Source: Epiperipatus broadwayi (taxonomy: Eukaryota; Onychophora; Udeonychophora; Euonychophora; Peripatidae). Taken from it: a DNA stretch of 64,000 nucleotides. The translations under genes and the position numbers were made by a program. The notes under the pieces were generated by a model. It made no database searches, was not told the origin of the DNA, and saw nothing but the letters and a program-made list of their open reading frames with translations. The stretch's first letter is position 1; the number at the start of each line of letters is the position of its first letter. Shown piece after piece: positions 11,984 to 25,489 of the stretch. The stretch lies in assembly GCA_028023455.1 (NCBI GenBank), contig JAQFVV010006216.1, forward strand, positions 869,445-933,444, written 5' to 3'.

Positions 11984-13629
11984 ATATATATCTTATATAT
12001 GGAAATATTTCTGTCTCTTTCTCTCCCAAAAGTATTTAGTGGTCTTCCTGGAATGTTTTCATACACAAACATGCATCCTATGCACTATATAGCATAGAGA
12101 ACAAAGATTAAAACTAATTAATGTATTATTTTAATTTTGGACAAATCAAGTAAACAAAACTGTACCAAGAGCAAATACGATGTATTTTAAATATTTTTTT
12201 TATCAGAATCAACTGTTTATCATAACAATTATTCTGAAAAATTGCTGAAAAGTAAAGATTAGCAGCTACTACGAATGAAGATTAAATATTTTATATTATT
12301 AAAATCAGAGAAAACTTGCTAAAGTATTTTAGACTTAAAAAATCAGTTTGTAGCATATAATTTAATAAATACCCATTCTATAATATTTTATTATCTTTAA
12401 ATCGCTTCCTAATAGCGAACATTGTGATTATGCAATAGAAAAAAAAACATATTGTGTATTAGATGTAAAATCACTATTCTCATTTGATCCCAATATAAAT
12501 CATAGTAATTTAAATATATTGATATTGAACAAAATGATAAACAAAAAAAATTACCTATATATATATATAACTGTTATAGTGAACATTTTCAAGATTAAAA
12601 AGGAAATTAACACAGATTTTCCAGACCACTTTATAGATATTATCATGCTCTCCAAACACACAAATTCTGAATAAATAAATGACATTTGTTGAAATGATCC
12701 GCAGAAAGTATTATCTACATACATATATATCCGATTTAGCAAAAACTTGCAATAATATATACCTTGAGAACATTTTCCCATTAACTATATATATTATATA
12801 CATATAGAATGTTGTAACAGAATTGCAAAAGCTTATATAGATTAATCATCATGTTATTTTTAAATTAAGATGAAGCAATATCTTTCTTCACTATCTTCTA
12901 TAGCATGGCTCAGTTCCTAAAACAAATATATTCCGATGTGCAAGGAATGAATACACCAACATACTATGAAAACAACACTAGAGGAGACAGAATTATACAA
13001 AATCAATATCTCTTATCTAAACTCTGAAATAAAAGATTCAATTCATATGGATACAGTCATTGCTAAATGAATAATCAAGTAATCCATAATAGCAAACCAA
13101 TTTTATAAAACTGTTGGGATTAAAAAGTAATAATGATATAAATACCATTAAATTTCCAAATCTAAGTTTTAAAAAAGCAGATCTTTAGAATATGATTAAA
13201 ACTCTTTGAAAATCAGATTATATATATATTTCTTATGAATGTGAATAAATATACCTACATTTGGATATTAACTACAAACTCAATTCGTTGCTTAGTAAAT
13301 GAAATCAAATACATTTAATGTTTAGATGTATATATTAGTGATCTGAGGTGATTACTTTTCCTCAGGTGCCAACAAAGAAAATTTTAAATTATTAATTATT
13401 AGCTCATCTTGATTTACTCAATCAATGATCAATATTAACTGATGTCATGGACGAGATATAATATGAATATAAAACAAAATATTTGTGTCATAAAAAATCA
13501 TAAAGAACTTTTATACTGTAAGCACACATTAAAAATGGAAAGTCTACGCATAAATCCATTTTCACATGTAGTCTTTTAATACACACATAATTCAGATGTT
13601 TAAAATAAATATTAAGTTATATATATAAA
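11984..13629. other. AT-rich DNA without recognisable features
   Basis: No open frame resembles a protein family. Short TA runs occur near 12557 and 12786. No repeat shared with the rest of the window was noticed. Confidence 0.4.
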
Positions 13630-14191
13630 ATAATCCAGTGCATAACGCTGTAGATATACAAATATTAAGCAATTAAATCATCCCACATGATTAAGAAATC
13701 CAGTACTGCCCTCTGTGAACTAATATATAAATACATTAGAGTTCGTATTTCAAAATAGCCAAGTCAAAATGGTATTTATATATTAGTTCACAGAGGGGAG
13801 TACTGGATTTCTTAATCATGTGGGATGATTTAATTGCTTAATATTTGTATATTTATTTCAGTATAGCGTTATGCACTGGATTATTTTCTAGACATTTAGG
13901 TGGTTTAAAGATTAAAATTACTAAAGTTTAGTTTGTCTTTATATAATAATAGTAAAATATGTTTGTTTGTAGCAAAATTTAAGATCGTTGTTTGCTAATT
14001 TTCAAGTTCTTTGTTTGAGTTTGTTCGTATTTCAATATATAATATCTGATAGCAGACAGATCAAAGTGGATACCATTTTAGATACTATTTTGACTTGGCT
14101 ATTTTGAAATACGAACTCTAATGTATTTATATATTAGTTCACAGAGGGCAGTACTGGATTTCTTAATCATGTGGGATGATTTAATTGCTTA

Positions 14192-14195
<4 letters not shown>
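13630..14195. repeat. Nested inverted repeats (three arms) ending in (TA)n
   Basis: Arm 1 (13630-13771) is followed at once by a reverse-complement arm 2 (13772-13888, from GTATTTATATATTAGTTCACAG to TGCACTGGATT). Arm 3 (about 14085-14195) is again the reverse complement of arm 1, including the TTTGACTTGGCTATTTTG segment missing from arm 2. Arms 1 and 3 are nearly identical over about 110 bp. (TA)n then (TG)n follows at 14194-14224. Confidence 0.9.
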
Positions 14196-14225
<30 letters not shown>

Positions 14226-14569
14226 AACATGAATATAATTCCATAGATGCAATTTCCAGGGATGAGCTTGCATAGCAATGTTTTAAATTACACAATTAAC
14301 CCTAATAATAAATATTATAATCTAGTAAAAATTAATTTATTTCCCTTAGGCAAAAATAAAATAAATAAATAAACTTGCAAACATGTAACTTGTTCAAATA
14401 TAAAAGTTATTGGTCTAAAGAAATATTAAATTAAGTTACTATTGATATTTCATATCCACACATGTATATTCCAACATTCAACTCTTGCATTCAAACTCAA
14501 CACTTTATAAATAAATATAACTAACAAAAATATTAATAATATTTCCACAATGCATTGTATTATTATTTT

Positions 14570-15945
14570 CTATAATATCATATCATTTTCAACCACTATT
14601 AGTCTACTGCAGGATAAAGATTTCCCCAAGTTCAATCTATCTTCTTTGAACTCTCACCTCTCTTCCATCCATCTCACTTCTTATTTCATCCACCCATGTC
14701 ACATGTGGTCTCTGTATAGGTCTTGAACAATTTCTTGGAATCCAGTTTAAGATTTCAACTATCCATCTCTTACCATCTCATCTAGAAATATGCCCAGCCA
14801 ACTTCACTTCAGTCTCTTAATTCTTGCAATAACATCATTTAAGTTTTCAACTGTCCATCTATTATTATTTCTTCTAGAAATATGTTCAGCCCAAATCCAC
14901 TTCAGTCTCTTAATTCTTTCAATAACATCAGTATCACCTGTTTGTTCACTCACCCATGAATTTCATTTTCAATCTCTTTTTGTTACTCCTCATATGCAGC
15001 TCTCCATATTTCTATGAGTAATCTGAAAAATCTGTATTGCTCTTTTGTTAAGTGTCCAAGTCTCAAATTCATAAGTAAGAACACACATTTATTTTTAAAA
15101 AATCCTTTTCAAACATATATGCAGATTTCTCTTTAGTTTTAAGTTATTTTTATCAAAAACACTCCAATCAAGTTTAATTTAAATGATAAGTATTTCATAA
15201 TTGTCTGAACTAATAAAGTTCTGCTCTTAATATGTTGTTCATATAATTTACTTATATTATATGTTTCCAGCTATGGTAATAATCTGACCAAGATATTTGT
15301 AGATATTAACTTCTTCTAAGTCATCATTATCAATCTTTCTTTTCTTCTTTTGAGATATTCCATTGAACATTACTTTAGTTTTTTTAACATTAACCTTTAA
15401 TCCTACTTTCTTACTTTCATTGATAACTTTTGCAACATTTCCTGAAGTTTTTAAGTATTATTTGAAAAACAACTACATCAGCTGCAATATCTAGATAAAT
15501 TAAATAATCTCCATTTATTTTCACTCTCTTAGCATCCCATTTTAATTCACAAAATACTTCTTTGCAAAATCACTGTAAAAATATTTTGGAAAAAATGAGT
15601 CACCTTGTCATTCACCCTTCACAATTTTAATATTTTTAGTATCATTATGCAATCTAATTTTTGCTATTGTATTTTTATAAACATTCTTCAGAATATAACA
15701 GTATCCTGGGTCTATATCTTGATGATCCAATGGTTTAACTATTAAAGAAATGCTTATAGAATCAAAAGCCTTTTCATAGTCTATAAACCAAAGCATAACG
15801 GCAACTCATATTTATTAGTCCTTTTTATAACTTCTCTCATACTTATATGATACATTGTACTAAAATCACTTTTAAATCAAGCTTGTTCTTTTGATTGATT
15901 AAACTCTAAAGCTCTTTGTAAACAAGTTGTAATTATTAGGAGGCT
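14570..15945 (-). pseudogene. RTE-type LINE, 3' half: C-terminal reverse transcriptase
   Basis: Reading from about 15930 down, the translation follows RTE/BovB-type reverse transcriptases. It has a SKEQA-type segment, then FIDYEKAFDSI (motif A, about 15789-15757), a DPGYCYILKNVYKNTIAKIRLH segment before motif B, a degenerate motif C (AADV, about 15471-15486, where xADD is expected), and the typical RTE C-terminus RPHVTWVDEIRSEMDGREVR (about 14650-14710) followed by LGE-x-FILQ. Frameshifts and stops are frequent. The 5' half of the same element lies directly to the right in the opposite orientation. Confidence 0.88.
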
Positions 15946-15949
15946 GTAA

Positions 15950-17520
15950 AGTCACCAGCCAATGCATTATTACTGGACAAAGACAGAAGGTGCTTAGAAT
16001 CTCCTGATTGCAGACTCGGGCTTCCATTTGATGATGTTCTTTTATTTTTGTACATACAACCACATATCACTTTCAAATGAGAAAGATTGCAAGAATTGGA
16101 AGAATTCTCTAATATTAAATGGGACATTATTGGATTTTGTGAAATTAGAAGAAAAGGTGAAGAGAAAATTGATTTAATAAGTGGATATGTATTAAATTAC
16201 AAATGCATAAACAATGCAAGTAAAGTAAAATATGATTCATTGTAAATAAAAGTGAAAGCACAACCTTGTTGATATTGATAGTGTATCGAATATAGTGGTA
16301 AGATTAGTTATTCAACTTAATAGCAGATATTAAATGCACATAATTCAGGTTTATACACCAACAAAATTCTTATTAAGATGAAGAAGTAGAGGATTTTTAT
16401 ATGGATGTACAAAAGGCTTTTGATCAGGCCAAATAACATTTTTAAATTGTTATAGAGGCTTTAGTGCTAGAATTAATAAACAATTTAAAGATGAAAGTGC
16501 TGTAGATAAATTTGGTTATGGTGATAGAAATGAGAGGGAGGCATAGACTTGTGAGGTTTGCAAAAAAAAAAAAAACTTTATATTATGGATTCTTTTTTGA
16601 GAAAAATTTTAAATGAAAATGGATATAAAACATTCAAATAAAAGTACAACAAAAGATGAATTATATTTTGACTAACAAAAAACATTTATTCAAGAGTGTA
16701 ATGATCTTAATAAATTCAACACAGGAAGTGATCATCAATTAATGAGATGGAAGGTACATGTTAATGCAAAAATAGAAAGACAAAAATTATTAAGAAAAAC
16801 AATATTCACAGTTGATATTCTTAATCTTCAAAATTATTACAATGAATTTATTAGAACTTACTAATCATTGCAAGTATTAACCGATTCTCAATATGCTTCA
16901 CATTTGAATGAAATCAATACAAAGATAATTGATACACTTTTAAAAACTGCAACAAAGATAGTTGATATAAAAAATCAGCAATTGACCAGTAAAATTTCTA
17001 CAGAGACAAGACACTTTACAAAAAAAAAAAAAATATATGAAAATGATTCATAAAGAAGGATTGTATATCTCGAATTTTATAAAATGGTGTGAAAAAGACT
17101 TGATAATGATATAAAAAAAATATAATTGTAAACTAGCAAAGAAACTTATAGAAGAGCATAAAAGTCTCAAGAGTGTAAAAGAACATATTGATATTGGTAG
17201 GAGACTATAAGAAAAATATGGAACTATTATTAAAAAGAGAGATGACATGCTATATCTTCTCAATTGCCCAAAATTTTAAGTGAAGAAGTGAGATATGCAA
17301 TTAAATTTATAAAGAAGAGAAAAGTCTTGGAAATGATGGAATTAAAATCAATATCTTAAAAGAAGCAGGTGAAGAAATAGAAAACTTTTTGGTCAAGTTA
17401 TATACCAAATGTCTAAATGATAAAGATGTAACAAATGATTAGAAGAATGCAGTATTATTATTAATATTTTAAAAAAGTGAAAAAAAAGATGTCAAAAATA
17501 ATTACAACTTGTTTCTATAA
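15950..17520 (+). pseudogene. RTE-type LINE, 5' half: APE endonuclease and RT N-terminus, inverted
   Basis: The plus strand carries an RTE endonuclease. It includes ELEEFSNIKWDIIGFCEIRR (about 16095-16155), KGEEKIDLISGYVLNY, QVYTPTK, DEEVEDFY, FGYGDRNERG (about 16510-16540), a YILTNKKH segment, and the SDH motif in GSDHQLMRWK (SDH at 16727-16735). The linker continues to the RT start (SEEVRYAIK, EAGEEIENF, LYTKCLNDKDVTND, KNAVLL, NYNLF), where the sequence ends near 17520-17545. That endpoint abuts, in element coordinates, the point where the opposite-strand 3' half begins. The 61-codon frame at 16868-17053 is part of this linker. Confidence 0.88.
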
Positions 17521-17548
17521 CAATGCAAACATAAATACATTAAAATAC

Positions 17549-17655
17549 TTTTTTTTTTCTCATATGTCATAGCATCAGCCGGGAAGCGAACCCGCTAACC
17601 CGGGACAACTGCTTGTAAAGCAGCGTCGCTGACCTCTCGACCACCAATGCTTGAC
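17549..17655 (-). mobile_element. tRNA-derived SINE, family 1 (Leu/Ser-tRNA-like)
   Basis: The minus strand has A box TGGTCGAGAGG (17633-17643) and B box GGGTTCGCTTCCC (17581-17593). An anticodon-like stem GCTGC/GCAGT encloses a seven-base loop, and the long stretch before the T arm matches the variable arm of type II tRNAs. It ends ATGCTATGACATATGAG and then an A run. The copy at 4.66 kb is the same family. It lies exactly at the outer end of the inverted RTE half. Confidence 0.85.
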
Positions 17656-19900
17656 TACAAAATTATTTTACAAAAATAATATGCAAGAAAATACATTTTT
17701 CTTCTTGTTGATAGGTAATTCTAGTGCCTTTGGTATTCTTCTTTAATTGATTAATATTTTCTTATTAAGCTCTTTCAAAATATTTAGCGAGCAATATAAG
17801 ATTTCTTTCAAACTTTCATTCAGTTTTTAAAGAAGTCCTTTTAATCACAATGAGGAAACTGAAGAAAGAATATTAAAACAAACTAAACTGCTTTAATTAC
17901 AATAGAATTTTTGAAAAAATAAATACATTAATATTGACATAATTATCAATAGAAAAATTGTAATGAGTAGAAAGATTTAAGTAATATAAAAAATTTCAGT
18001 GGACAAGAATGTTTAATTTTCTGTTAGATTTCTAGACAGATGACTTTTATGCATGAAAACATAGACTTCATCCAAGAAGTCACTTTACAGATCTCATCAT
18101 AATGCAAGACAGAAAAGTAATGTAATACTGTCTTTCGCTGGTACATTTCCTCTTTACTATTGAAATTTTTTGAGTATGAAGTTTGTAATTAAAATTGTTT
18201 ATTTTTTTCCAAATTCATACTATAGTTAGACAGTAACTTATAAAATCATTAAAATTATAGCTTTTATTTATTTATTTAATATGCCAGAACTTCGAGAAAA
18301 GTTCTCAAATATATCAAGAAGTAAACGAATATTCATTTATAGATTATAAAGTTCTAATATCAATCTATAATTAAGGATTACGTTTTTACTGCAAGCTAAT
18401 TTTCAATTTTTAAATCTTGGTACTTATATTAAAAAATGTCAATAATAAAAAAATGATATTTTATTATTTTTGAAAAAATAAATCAAATAAATACATAAAA
18501 AAATTTAACATCTTCAATAACATTGCACTAAAAAAAATATTCTTATTTGTTTTCTCACCTTTATTTTTATATGTAAAAACAGACTCAGATAATAAAATAT
18601 TAGTTTACAAAGACATATTTGAAGATCAAATGTATCTAAAAACAGTTATCAATTTTCTCAAATTATGAGTATGCACACAATTATCTATATAATATAAAAC
18701 ATTTATAAAATATTACATTTAATGATACTTAAAAACAGTAGTGCAAAAAATTACAGAAATATAAAATCACAAAGCACAATAAATATAAAGCTTATTAATC
18801 AAAATCATTTTTTATTTATTGCTTATTTATAGTTCTTTTTGCCAATTTTTTAATAAATATATATATATATTTAAAAATATAAAACGTATATTTATAAGTA
18901 AAAATAAGATTATTTACATAAATATATAGATATATAACTCAAAATGGTGAGCTTTTGAATAAAATTTATCAGCAGATTAGCAAGCAATGGCAAAACAATA
19001 GTTAGCTATTTAACATAAAGAATTTAGCACACATACATATACAAAGATAATTAGTCAAAGTAAGTTATTTGGCCAGAAGAAAAAGCCAACATGTTAGGCT
19101 ATTTTTGTGATATTTAAAAGCTAAATTATTTTACTCTTTTTTTCTCGTTACATTATTATTATTCAGCTTTTCAAATACATATTCTAAAAGAAAAATATGT
19201 GTTGCTAAAATGAATTTTTTTTAAAAAAAACGTATAAAGAAAATAGAAATAATGTAATATGAAAACTGTACATACATATTCAATCTAGCATATTTATGCA
19301 ATTACATGCAAGAAGCAACTAAATTGCCATAAAAGCATGTTACTGATAACCCCAAATAACATTAAAAACCATTACAAAGTTACATTTTGGCGATTACATA
19401 CGGAAATATATAGCTAAGATGGTTAATATGACTATACATAGATGTATAAACAATAAATAACAAATTATCCATGCGACTGCAAGGAGGTGAGTTGGCAATT
19501 ATGGTATCATTTTCATAAAGATGGTGAAGAATAATGTTTAAATCAGAATTGTGTAATTATATTTAAAAATTAAAAAAAAAAATTTTGAAAAATAAAAAAA
19601 AAATCTATAAATTTTCAGGACACTATAGCTAGGTAATGAATTGGGCTAATATAGTATCTCCAGGGTCACTTGAGGAGAGTTCTCAGATATTGGACAAAAT
19701 ATATGTAGTTTTGAGATGGTTGTTTCTTTCTCTGCATTGGCATAACTAATTACTTATTTATTTGTGTGTACGTGCTTTTTCCACCCTTTTTTTGCAGTTT
19801 GATTAATAAACTTTATTGTTTATTTTTAAGGATGCATTCTTACATATCTTGGATTTATTACATAGTTTAGTGTTTTTATTTTAAGAGTCTATATATATTC
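17656..19900. other. AT-rich DNA, no gene seen
   Basis: Dense A/T homopolymers and short TA runs. No open frame or repeat family was recognised. Confidence 0.45.
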
Positions 19901-19904
19901 TGAG

Positions 19905-20577
19905 GCAGTATATAATTTGCTCATACTGAATGTTTCTTGTATATGTAATTAGAAAAATTTAAACTCAGGATTTTTCAGCCTATAAAACCTCTACTCCATT
20001 CCAAACAATTGATACACATACTACACTCCTGCAGGGAAGATATGTGATCCCCAAATAGTCATATTTCATACAGAACTAGCATTTATCAGTTAGACCAGAT
20101 CATAATCTCCCACACATATATACAATCAGTGCTCAATTTATATTAAGATAGCAATTCCTCAAACTTTAATAAGCATGCTTCAATCTTCTCACACTTTCAC
20201 CTATTCACCCATCAATTTCATTAAAAACAGACTATGGAACACTTAAGGCTCTTATTGAATTTGATATTGTAATCATACTCATATAGACATTACATCAATT
20301 CAAGCCATTCTATTATTAGACCATTATATATCCATATATATTAATAGGAGTAGGATGGGATGAACTTATTTATAGTAACATGTAAGATATTTCCTAGGCA
20401 ATATGTAATTCTAAGTCAATATGTAATTTGCTTATAGTGAATGTTTCTTGTATGTATAATTAAAGGAATTTGAATTCAGGATTTTTCAGTCTATTTATCC
20501 TCCATTCCATGTCAGGCAACCCTCAAACTTTAATGGACAGACTTGATCTGACTCAATTGATGAGTGCTGGTTCTGCA

Positions 20578-20665
<88 letters not shown>

Positions 20666-21240
20666 AATTATGTATCTTTTTTGCATGTGCATGGTCATGT
20701 GTATCCATTTCTTGAGATAGAGTGGAGGATGAATAGATTGAAAATTATGAGTTCAAATATCTCTAATAACATATAAGAAACATTCAGTATAAGCAAATTT
20801 TAAAATTACATATTATTTATGAAGTAAATTACTTCTTAGTCTAAGTTCAGTACATCCCTCTCCTATTAATATACATGAATATGTAATGGTTCAACAATAT
20901 GAATGGTTAAACTGATGTAATGTCTATGTGCATGTGATTACAATATCAAATCCAATAAGGGCTTTAGTTGAATAATTATAAAAATGAGATGATTAAAGCC
21001 TGTTTTTTAAAGTTTGAGAATTTTTATTTTAATATAAACTGAGCACTGATTGTATATATGACTGGGAGATTATGATCTGACCCAACTGATGCTGGTTCTA
21101 TATAAAACATATATATTGAGGATTATGTACCCTTTTAGTGTGGGTGGTCATTTATATCAATTGCTTGAGATGGAGTGGAGGATGACTAGACTAAAAAATC
21201 CTTGAGTTCAAATCCCATTAATTACATATATACATATGTG
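19905..21240. repeat. Large palindrome with (TA)n at its centre
   Basis: The left arm (19905-20578) is the diverged reverse complement of the right arm (20663-21240). Examples are CAGTGCTCAATTTATATTAA against TTAATATAAACTGAGCACTG, and matching ATCATAATCTCCCA blocks. A pure (TA)n of about 84 bp (20579-20662) sits between the arms. Each arm starts and ends with a similar module of about 100 bp (TACTGAATGTTTCTTGTAT...AGGATTTTTCAG). On the plus strand the right arm has a pol III-like B box, GAGTTCAAATCCC (about 21212), after GCTTGAGATGG, so the repeat may derive from a tRNA-type SINE. Confidence 0.8.
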
Positions 21241-21549
21241 TATATTAAAGTGGTGATAACTCATTAGATAAATTTAAATTTAGTTATTTGTTTTTATTCA
21301 TTTATATAAAGAGATTTATCAATATAGATAGTAATTTGGCTATTTCATTTTGTTCAATATATCATTTGATGATGATTGTTACATCTACAGAGAATTTTGG
21401 TTTTGTAAAATTCTATGCAATGGTCTATGTCTAGTAAATGAAGAACAAGTGTTTAAAATGATAAATAATGTATGAATGTATTAGCATGTTCATTTATCCT
21501 AATATTTGATGACTAATTTTATATATGAAAAAAAACATCTTCCACAGAA

Positions 21550-22640
21550 AATAAGCTATAGGAGTGTTTGGTTGGGCTTCATGCCACAAGTCCTCAGCAA
21601 AATCAACTGTCTTTTCCTAGAACCAATACCTGGAATTAATGCTTAAGCCATAAAGAAGACACTGCTGCCCATACTCTCTCTCTCTCTCTCCCATTGTTGA
21701 GCCAAAGAAGGAATACCAAGCTGTGAGACCAGTAATAGAACACCAAAGGCCAACCAGTTGTAAATTAACAATAATGAAAACCTAGATATATATTTTTTCA
21801 ATAATAACTGTCTAGACAATTTATTTTAAATGAAATTTAATGAAGGACTGTCATAAAATTTAACCTGAAAATAATCACTTATAATTTATTTGTGTAAAAT
21901 TTATACTATTATATTATATGAAATATGTATATGTATGAATAAATAATAATGTTTGCTTAATTGTTATTTGGTCTATTCTCTCTCTCTTGTCACAGCATTA
22001 CCATTAATTTAAGGATATAAATATCTGTATATGTGGAGTAAAATGTGCAGAGACCCCTGATTAAAAGAATGAGCTTGTTTGGAATATATCAAGTGTTGGA
22101 TTGGGTGCCTATCATCTGAGCATACCAGCTATATATAACCTATGGTCAGCTGATTCCTGAGTGTTATTCCCAAAACAAATAAAAATGCTATGGATGTCAG
22201 ATTTTTGTTCCAGCAGTTGAGGAGTACTATGGCCAGGAAATATGGTCAGGCTGTGGATTCATATAGCTTTGATCTGGTCATAGGTATCCTTGATGGTTAA
22301 TCTATCAATGGTATTCTATCCCTCTGCTTGAAGTTCTGGTCTGCTGCCACAGTAGGTTATAGAAGAAAAGATAATCATGAAATATTAATAAAGTGATATA
22401 ATAAATAATAGATGTTAATAAATAATAACTAAATAAATAATATTACGAATATAAAAAAAAGAAGTACAAAGAATAAATATATATTGAGCTTGATACTAAA
22501 TGTATTAAAGTAAAATGTTAAAATCAAGAAATAAAGCCAAAATGTTAAAACTGTAATAAAGTTAAGAGATATTAAAAGTATATTAAACAAAGAATAAAAG
22601 TAAATGTAATAATAAAAAAGACATGTAAAACAGATTAGGT
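21550..22640. repeat. Unknown interspersed repeat, copy A (about 1.1 kb)
   Basis: It is collinear with 28065-29095 at clearly recognisable identity. Shared blocks include GGGCTTCATGCC, CAGCAAAATCAACTGTCTT, CCATTGTTGAGCCAAA, a (CT)n run, CAGTNGAGGAGTACTATGGCC and the A-rich tail with GATATTAAAAGTATATTAA. The orientation is arbitrary. A short frame reading VPAVEEYYGQEIW is open in both copies. I do not recognise the family. Confidence 0.85.
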
Positions 22641-24125
22641 GGAAGGATCCAGTACAAATGCTATCTAACATGGGTGATGAAGTATCATAAATGGTACAGC
22701 ATAATTAAAATTAAAAAAAGTCTGAAACTAGAAAATTAAAATAAATGCTAAACTGCATAGTGATAAAAGTGAAATCAGTGAGCAGTATGAGAAAAGAAAT
22801 AGACCAAGGCAAACAAATTATAATTAAAGATATAAAATAAAAAGAATAAGATATGTAATGTAAATAAAAAGGAGAGAGAAGAAAAAGTAGCTAGAGAGAT
22901 AAATAAATTTATTATTGGGAGTTGTTTACAGTCCGGTAGAAATTAGAGAGAACTAGGGAGATTTTGAAGTTAGTCAAATTCTTCATTCGATTTAAAATAG
23001 TTAAAAATAATGAAAATAAAGGAACAGAAAGTCACTGATAAAGTAGAAAAAAGTAACATAAAATAAAATGAAATCATCAAGACATTTGATAAAATGTTAG
23101 AGAAACAGACAGAAATTTTCAACAAAGAAATAGAACAGTTGATACAGGAAACAATGAAAGCATGATTATAAGATAGAAAAATAATATATAATGTTGGTAG
23201 ATAAAATGGATAAAAAATGGAAATAATATGGAGAACAAAAATAATAGAAAGAATACAAATAAGTAATTCAGCAGAAAGAATAGAAGTAGTATAATTAAAG
23301 GCAAGGAAGAGAAAGGTAAATCAGAAACTAAAAATGTAAATATTGACAGTAGGGAAAAGAAAAGCATAAGTATGAACACGCATTTAAATGATAACCCTGC
23401 TAACATAAACAAATTTTTAAAAATAAAAATATGTAGTGAAAGGAAAAAGATCAAAAAATTGGCCCAGCTCCTGGGTGCATTTGACAGCATGAGGCCAGAT
23501 TATGAAGCCAAAGAAAGGAAATTTAAACTGTATGAAAGAGAGAAAAATATAAATATCATGAATTAGAACTCGCATAAAAATGATTGGGATAAAATAAATA
23601 GATATAGAAAGTTGTATAATCCTAGAAAGGGGATGATAAATACCTTAGCTGTGATCCAAAAACCAACCACCCAGACCATTAAGCCAGGCCTAGAAGTACA
23701 TCAAGATTTTTTGGTCCAAGTGGATATGTAAGAAACCTAAAAGAACTGCCTGACAAAAAATTAAGTAGGGTTTTAGAAATTTGATAAACTTTTAGAAATT
23801 GAAAAAAAAAAAAAGACTTTTATTTGTACATGGATTATAAGAATAATGAAAATAAAGCAAATATGATAGTGGAAATCAAATAAAAGCTAGATACAAGAAA
23901 TAAAGTAAAACAAGAATTTTTGAATGTCAATATATGTGAGAGAAATAAAAATAAATAAATAAAATAAAAAATTGTTTTTGTAGAGAATCAAAATGCAAAA
24001 ATAAAAGTAAATAAATTAAATAAAATATATAATAAATAAAATAAAATCTGTAATCAAGAATGAATAAAAAATTTATAATTTTATGTTAAGTATAGACTGT
24101 GTTTAGGTTGGTAGAATCATGGAGG
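22641..24125. other. A-rich DNA, no supported gene
   Basis: Strong strand asymmetry (purine-rich plus strand) gives long but featureless frames, such as a 64-codon plus frame at 23372-23566 rich in Lys and Glu, and a hydrophobic minus frame at 23119-23490. Neither has family features. A decayed A-rich transposon tail is possible. Confidence 0.35.
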
Positions 24126-24129
24126 GGGG

Positions 24130-24640
24130 GTGCAGATAAATATTGAGGAATGTGTGTTAAGTGTAGGCTGTCACGGTGTGAATGTAAGACCCATAATGGC
24201 CATCAAACTGTGGGGAATAGTCCAATATTTTGAGGATGAGGATCCATTCAATAAGGTCTTGGGCCCATCCAATGCACTGGGAAATCTAGCCCCAGTCCAT
24301 TATTTACAAAAAAATATACACACTGGAAAAAGAATTTCAGAATAATCCACAAATCAGTTTTGTTGGAAGGAAAATTCCCAATATAATATAATATACCTTG
24401 TTTTAGCATAAGTTGAATGGTTACTAGAGAAATACTGCCATTCACAGTGACCCATCTTGTCTAGGATGAAGACCCAATAGAGAAAGTCTTGGGCTCATTC
24501 AACCCACTATAAGAGGATTTCCATCTTTCTGATAAAGTTAAGTGAAAGCATTGTTTTATTGCATAAGTCAAATAATAAGCAGATGGTGTTCTGCCACTCA
24601 CAGCATTCAACTTCACTGTACACATAATAAAGATGCATGT
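24130..24640. repeat. Diverged tandem duplication, period about 230 bp
   Basis: GGATGAGGATCCATTCAATAA...GGTCTTGGGCCCATCCAA (from 24232) recurs as GGATGAAGACCCAATAGAG...AGTCTTGGGCTCATTCAA (from about 24463). GCCATTCACAG and GCCACTCACAG also recur at a similar spacing. The overlapping short open frames on both strands are not conserved between units. Confidence 0.6.
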
Positions 24641-24719
24641 TGTCACTGTTTGTCAGCACATATGACATAATTGTTGCAGGAAATGTAGATTATGGCCTGG
24701 GAGATAGTCCAGTGTAAGA

Positions 24720-25480
24720 AGGGGCCACCCCTATAGTTTGTCAATCTATACCAATTTGAGACTTATTTTATAATAAATAAATAAAAATGAAGCATCAAAT
24801 GGTAAAGTGAAAGATCAAATGTCAGAGCTAAAATGGGTCAAATTAATGCACTTTACATCTCAAATGGGAGAGAATATGATATAATGCTAGCAAGATACAT
24901 ACTATATAACAGAACACACACACTATATATATATTGAAACAGTAAGATTCGTATTCGAATCTTAAGTTTCACCTTTTTCTGTCGTCTCTCACTGACCGGT
25001 CTATCCCGCCCAAATTTAAACTTTTTGGTTTTGAATTGTGTGTGTAGCAATATTAAAAATGTATAAAAATATGTAGAATTCAGCAGAAACACGCACACAT
25101 TTTAATAGCAAATTAAAGGCAATAAATAGGGATAAAATAGTATAATTTAGATTTCTTTTAGTTATATAATTTTGTATAATTTTAATCATTTATTTTGGAT
25201 TATAAGTTCGTATTTATTGCTTTGTTTAAATTTTGTTTAATAATAATTCTAAAAAAATCTGATGTAATATTTAATTAAAAGTTAAAATAATCTTATGTTC
25301 CCTTTTGTCTTTGAAATTTAAAAGCATTGGTCAGTGATAGATAATAGATTAATTAAAGAAAAATTCCCCAAAATGTAATTAGTAAATGTAAAATGTAAAC
25401 AAGACTTGCTGGAGACATTCACTTAAACGTTAGCTTTGCTCTCGATCACTGAGAGTCTCCAAAAATATAAAAATAATTTG
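24720..25480. other. AT-rich DNA, no gene seen
   Basis: A TA run lies near 24924-24935. No family is recognised. An 81-codon minus-strand frame at 24853-25098 has no recognisable motif. Confidence 0.4.
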
Positions 25481-25489
25481 TTCCTGCCA

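Noticed and set aside
17549-17655. Functional tRNA gene
   Set aside because: Imperfect acceptor pairing, an A-tail, and a second diverged copy with target-site duplications identify it as a SINE.
20495-20776. Tyr-Ile repeat frames over (TA)n (also at 51306, 59796 and 61568)
   Set aside because: Pure dinucleotide repeats give stop-free YIYI frames on both strands. Not genes.
23119-23490. 123-codon hydrophobic minus-strand frame as a membrane protein
   Set aside because: The plus strand is extremely A-rich here, so the minus strand automatically codes Phe/Leu/Ile. No charged or loop pattern typical of a real membrane protein.
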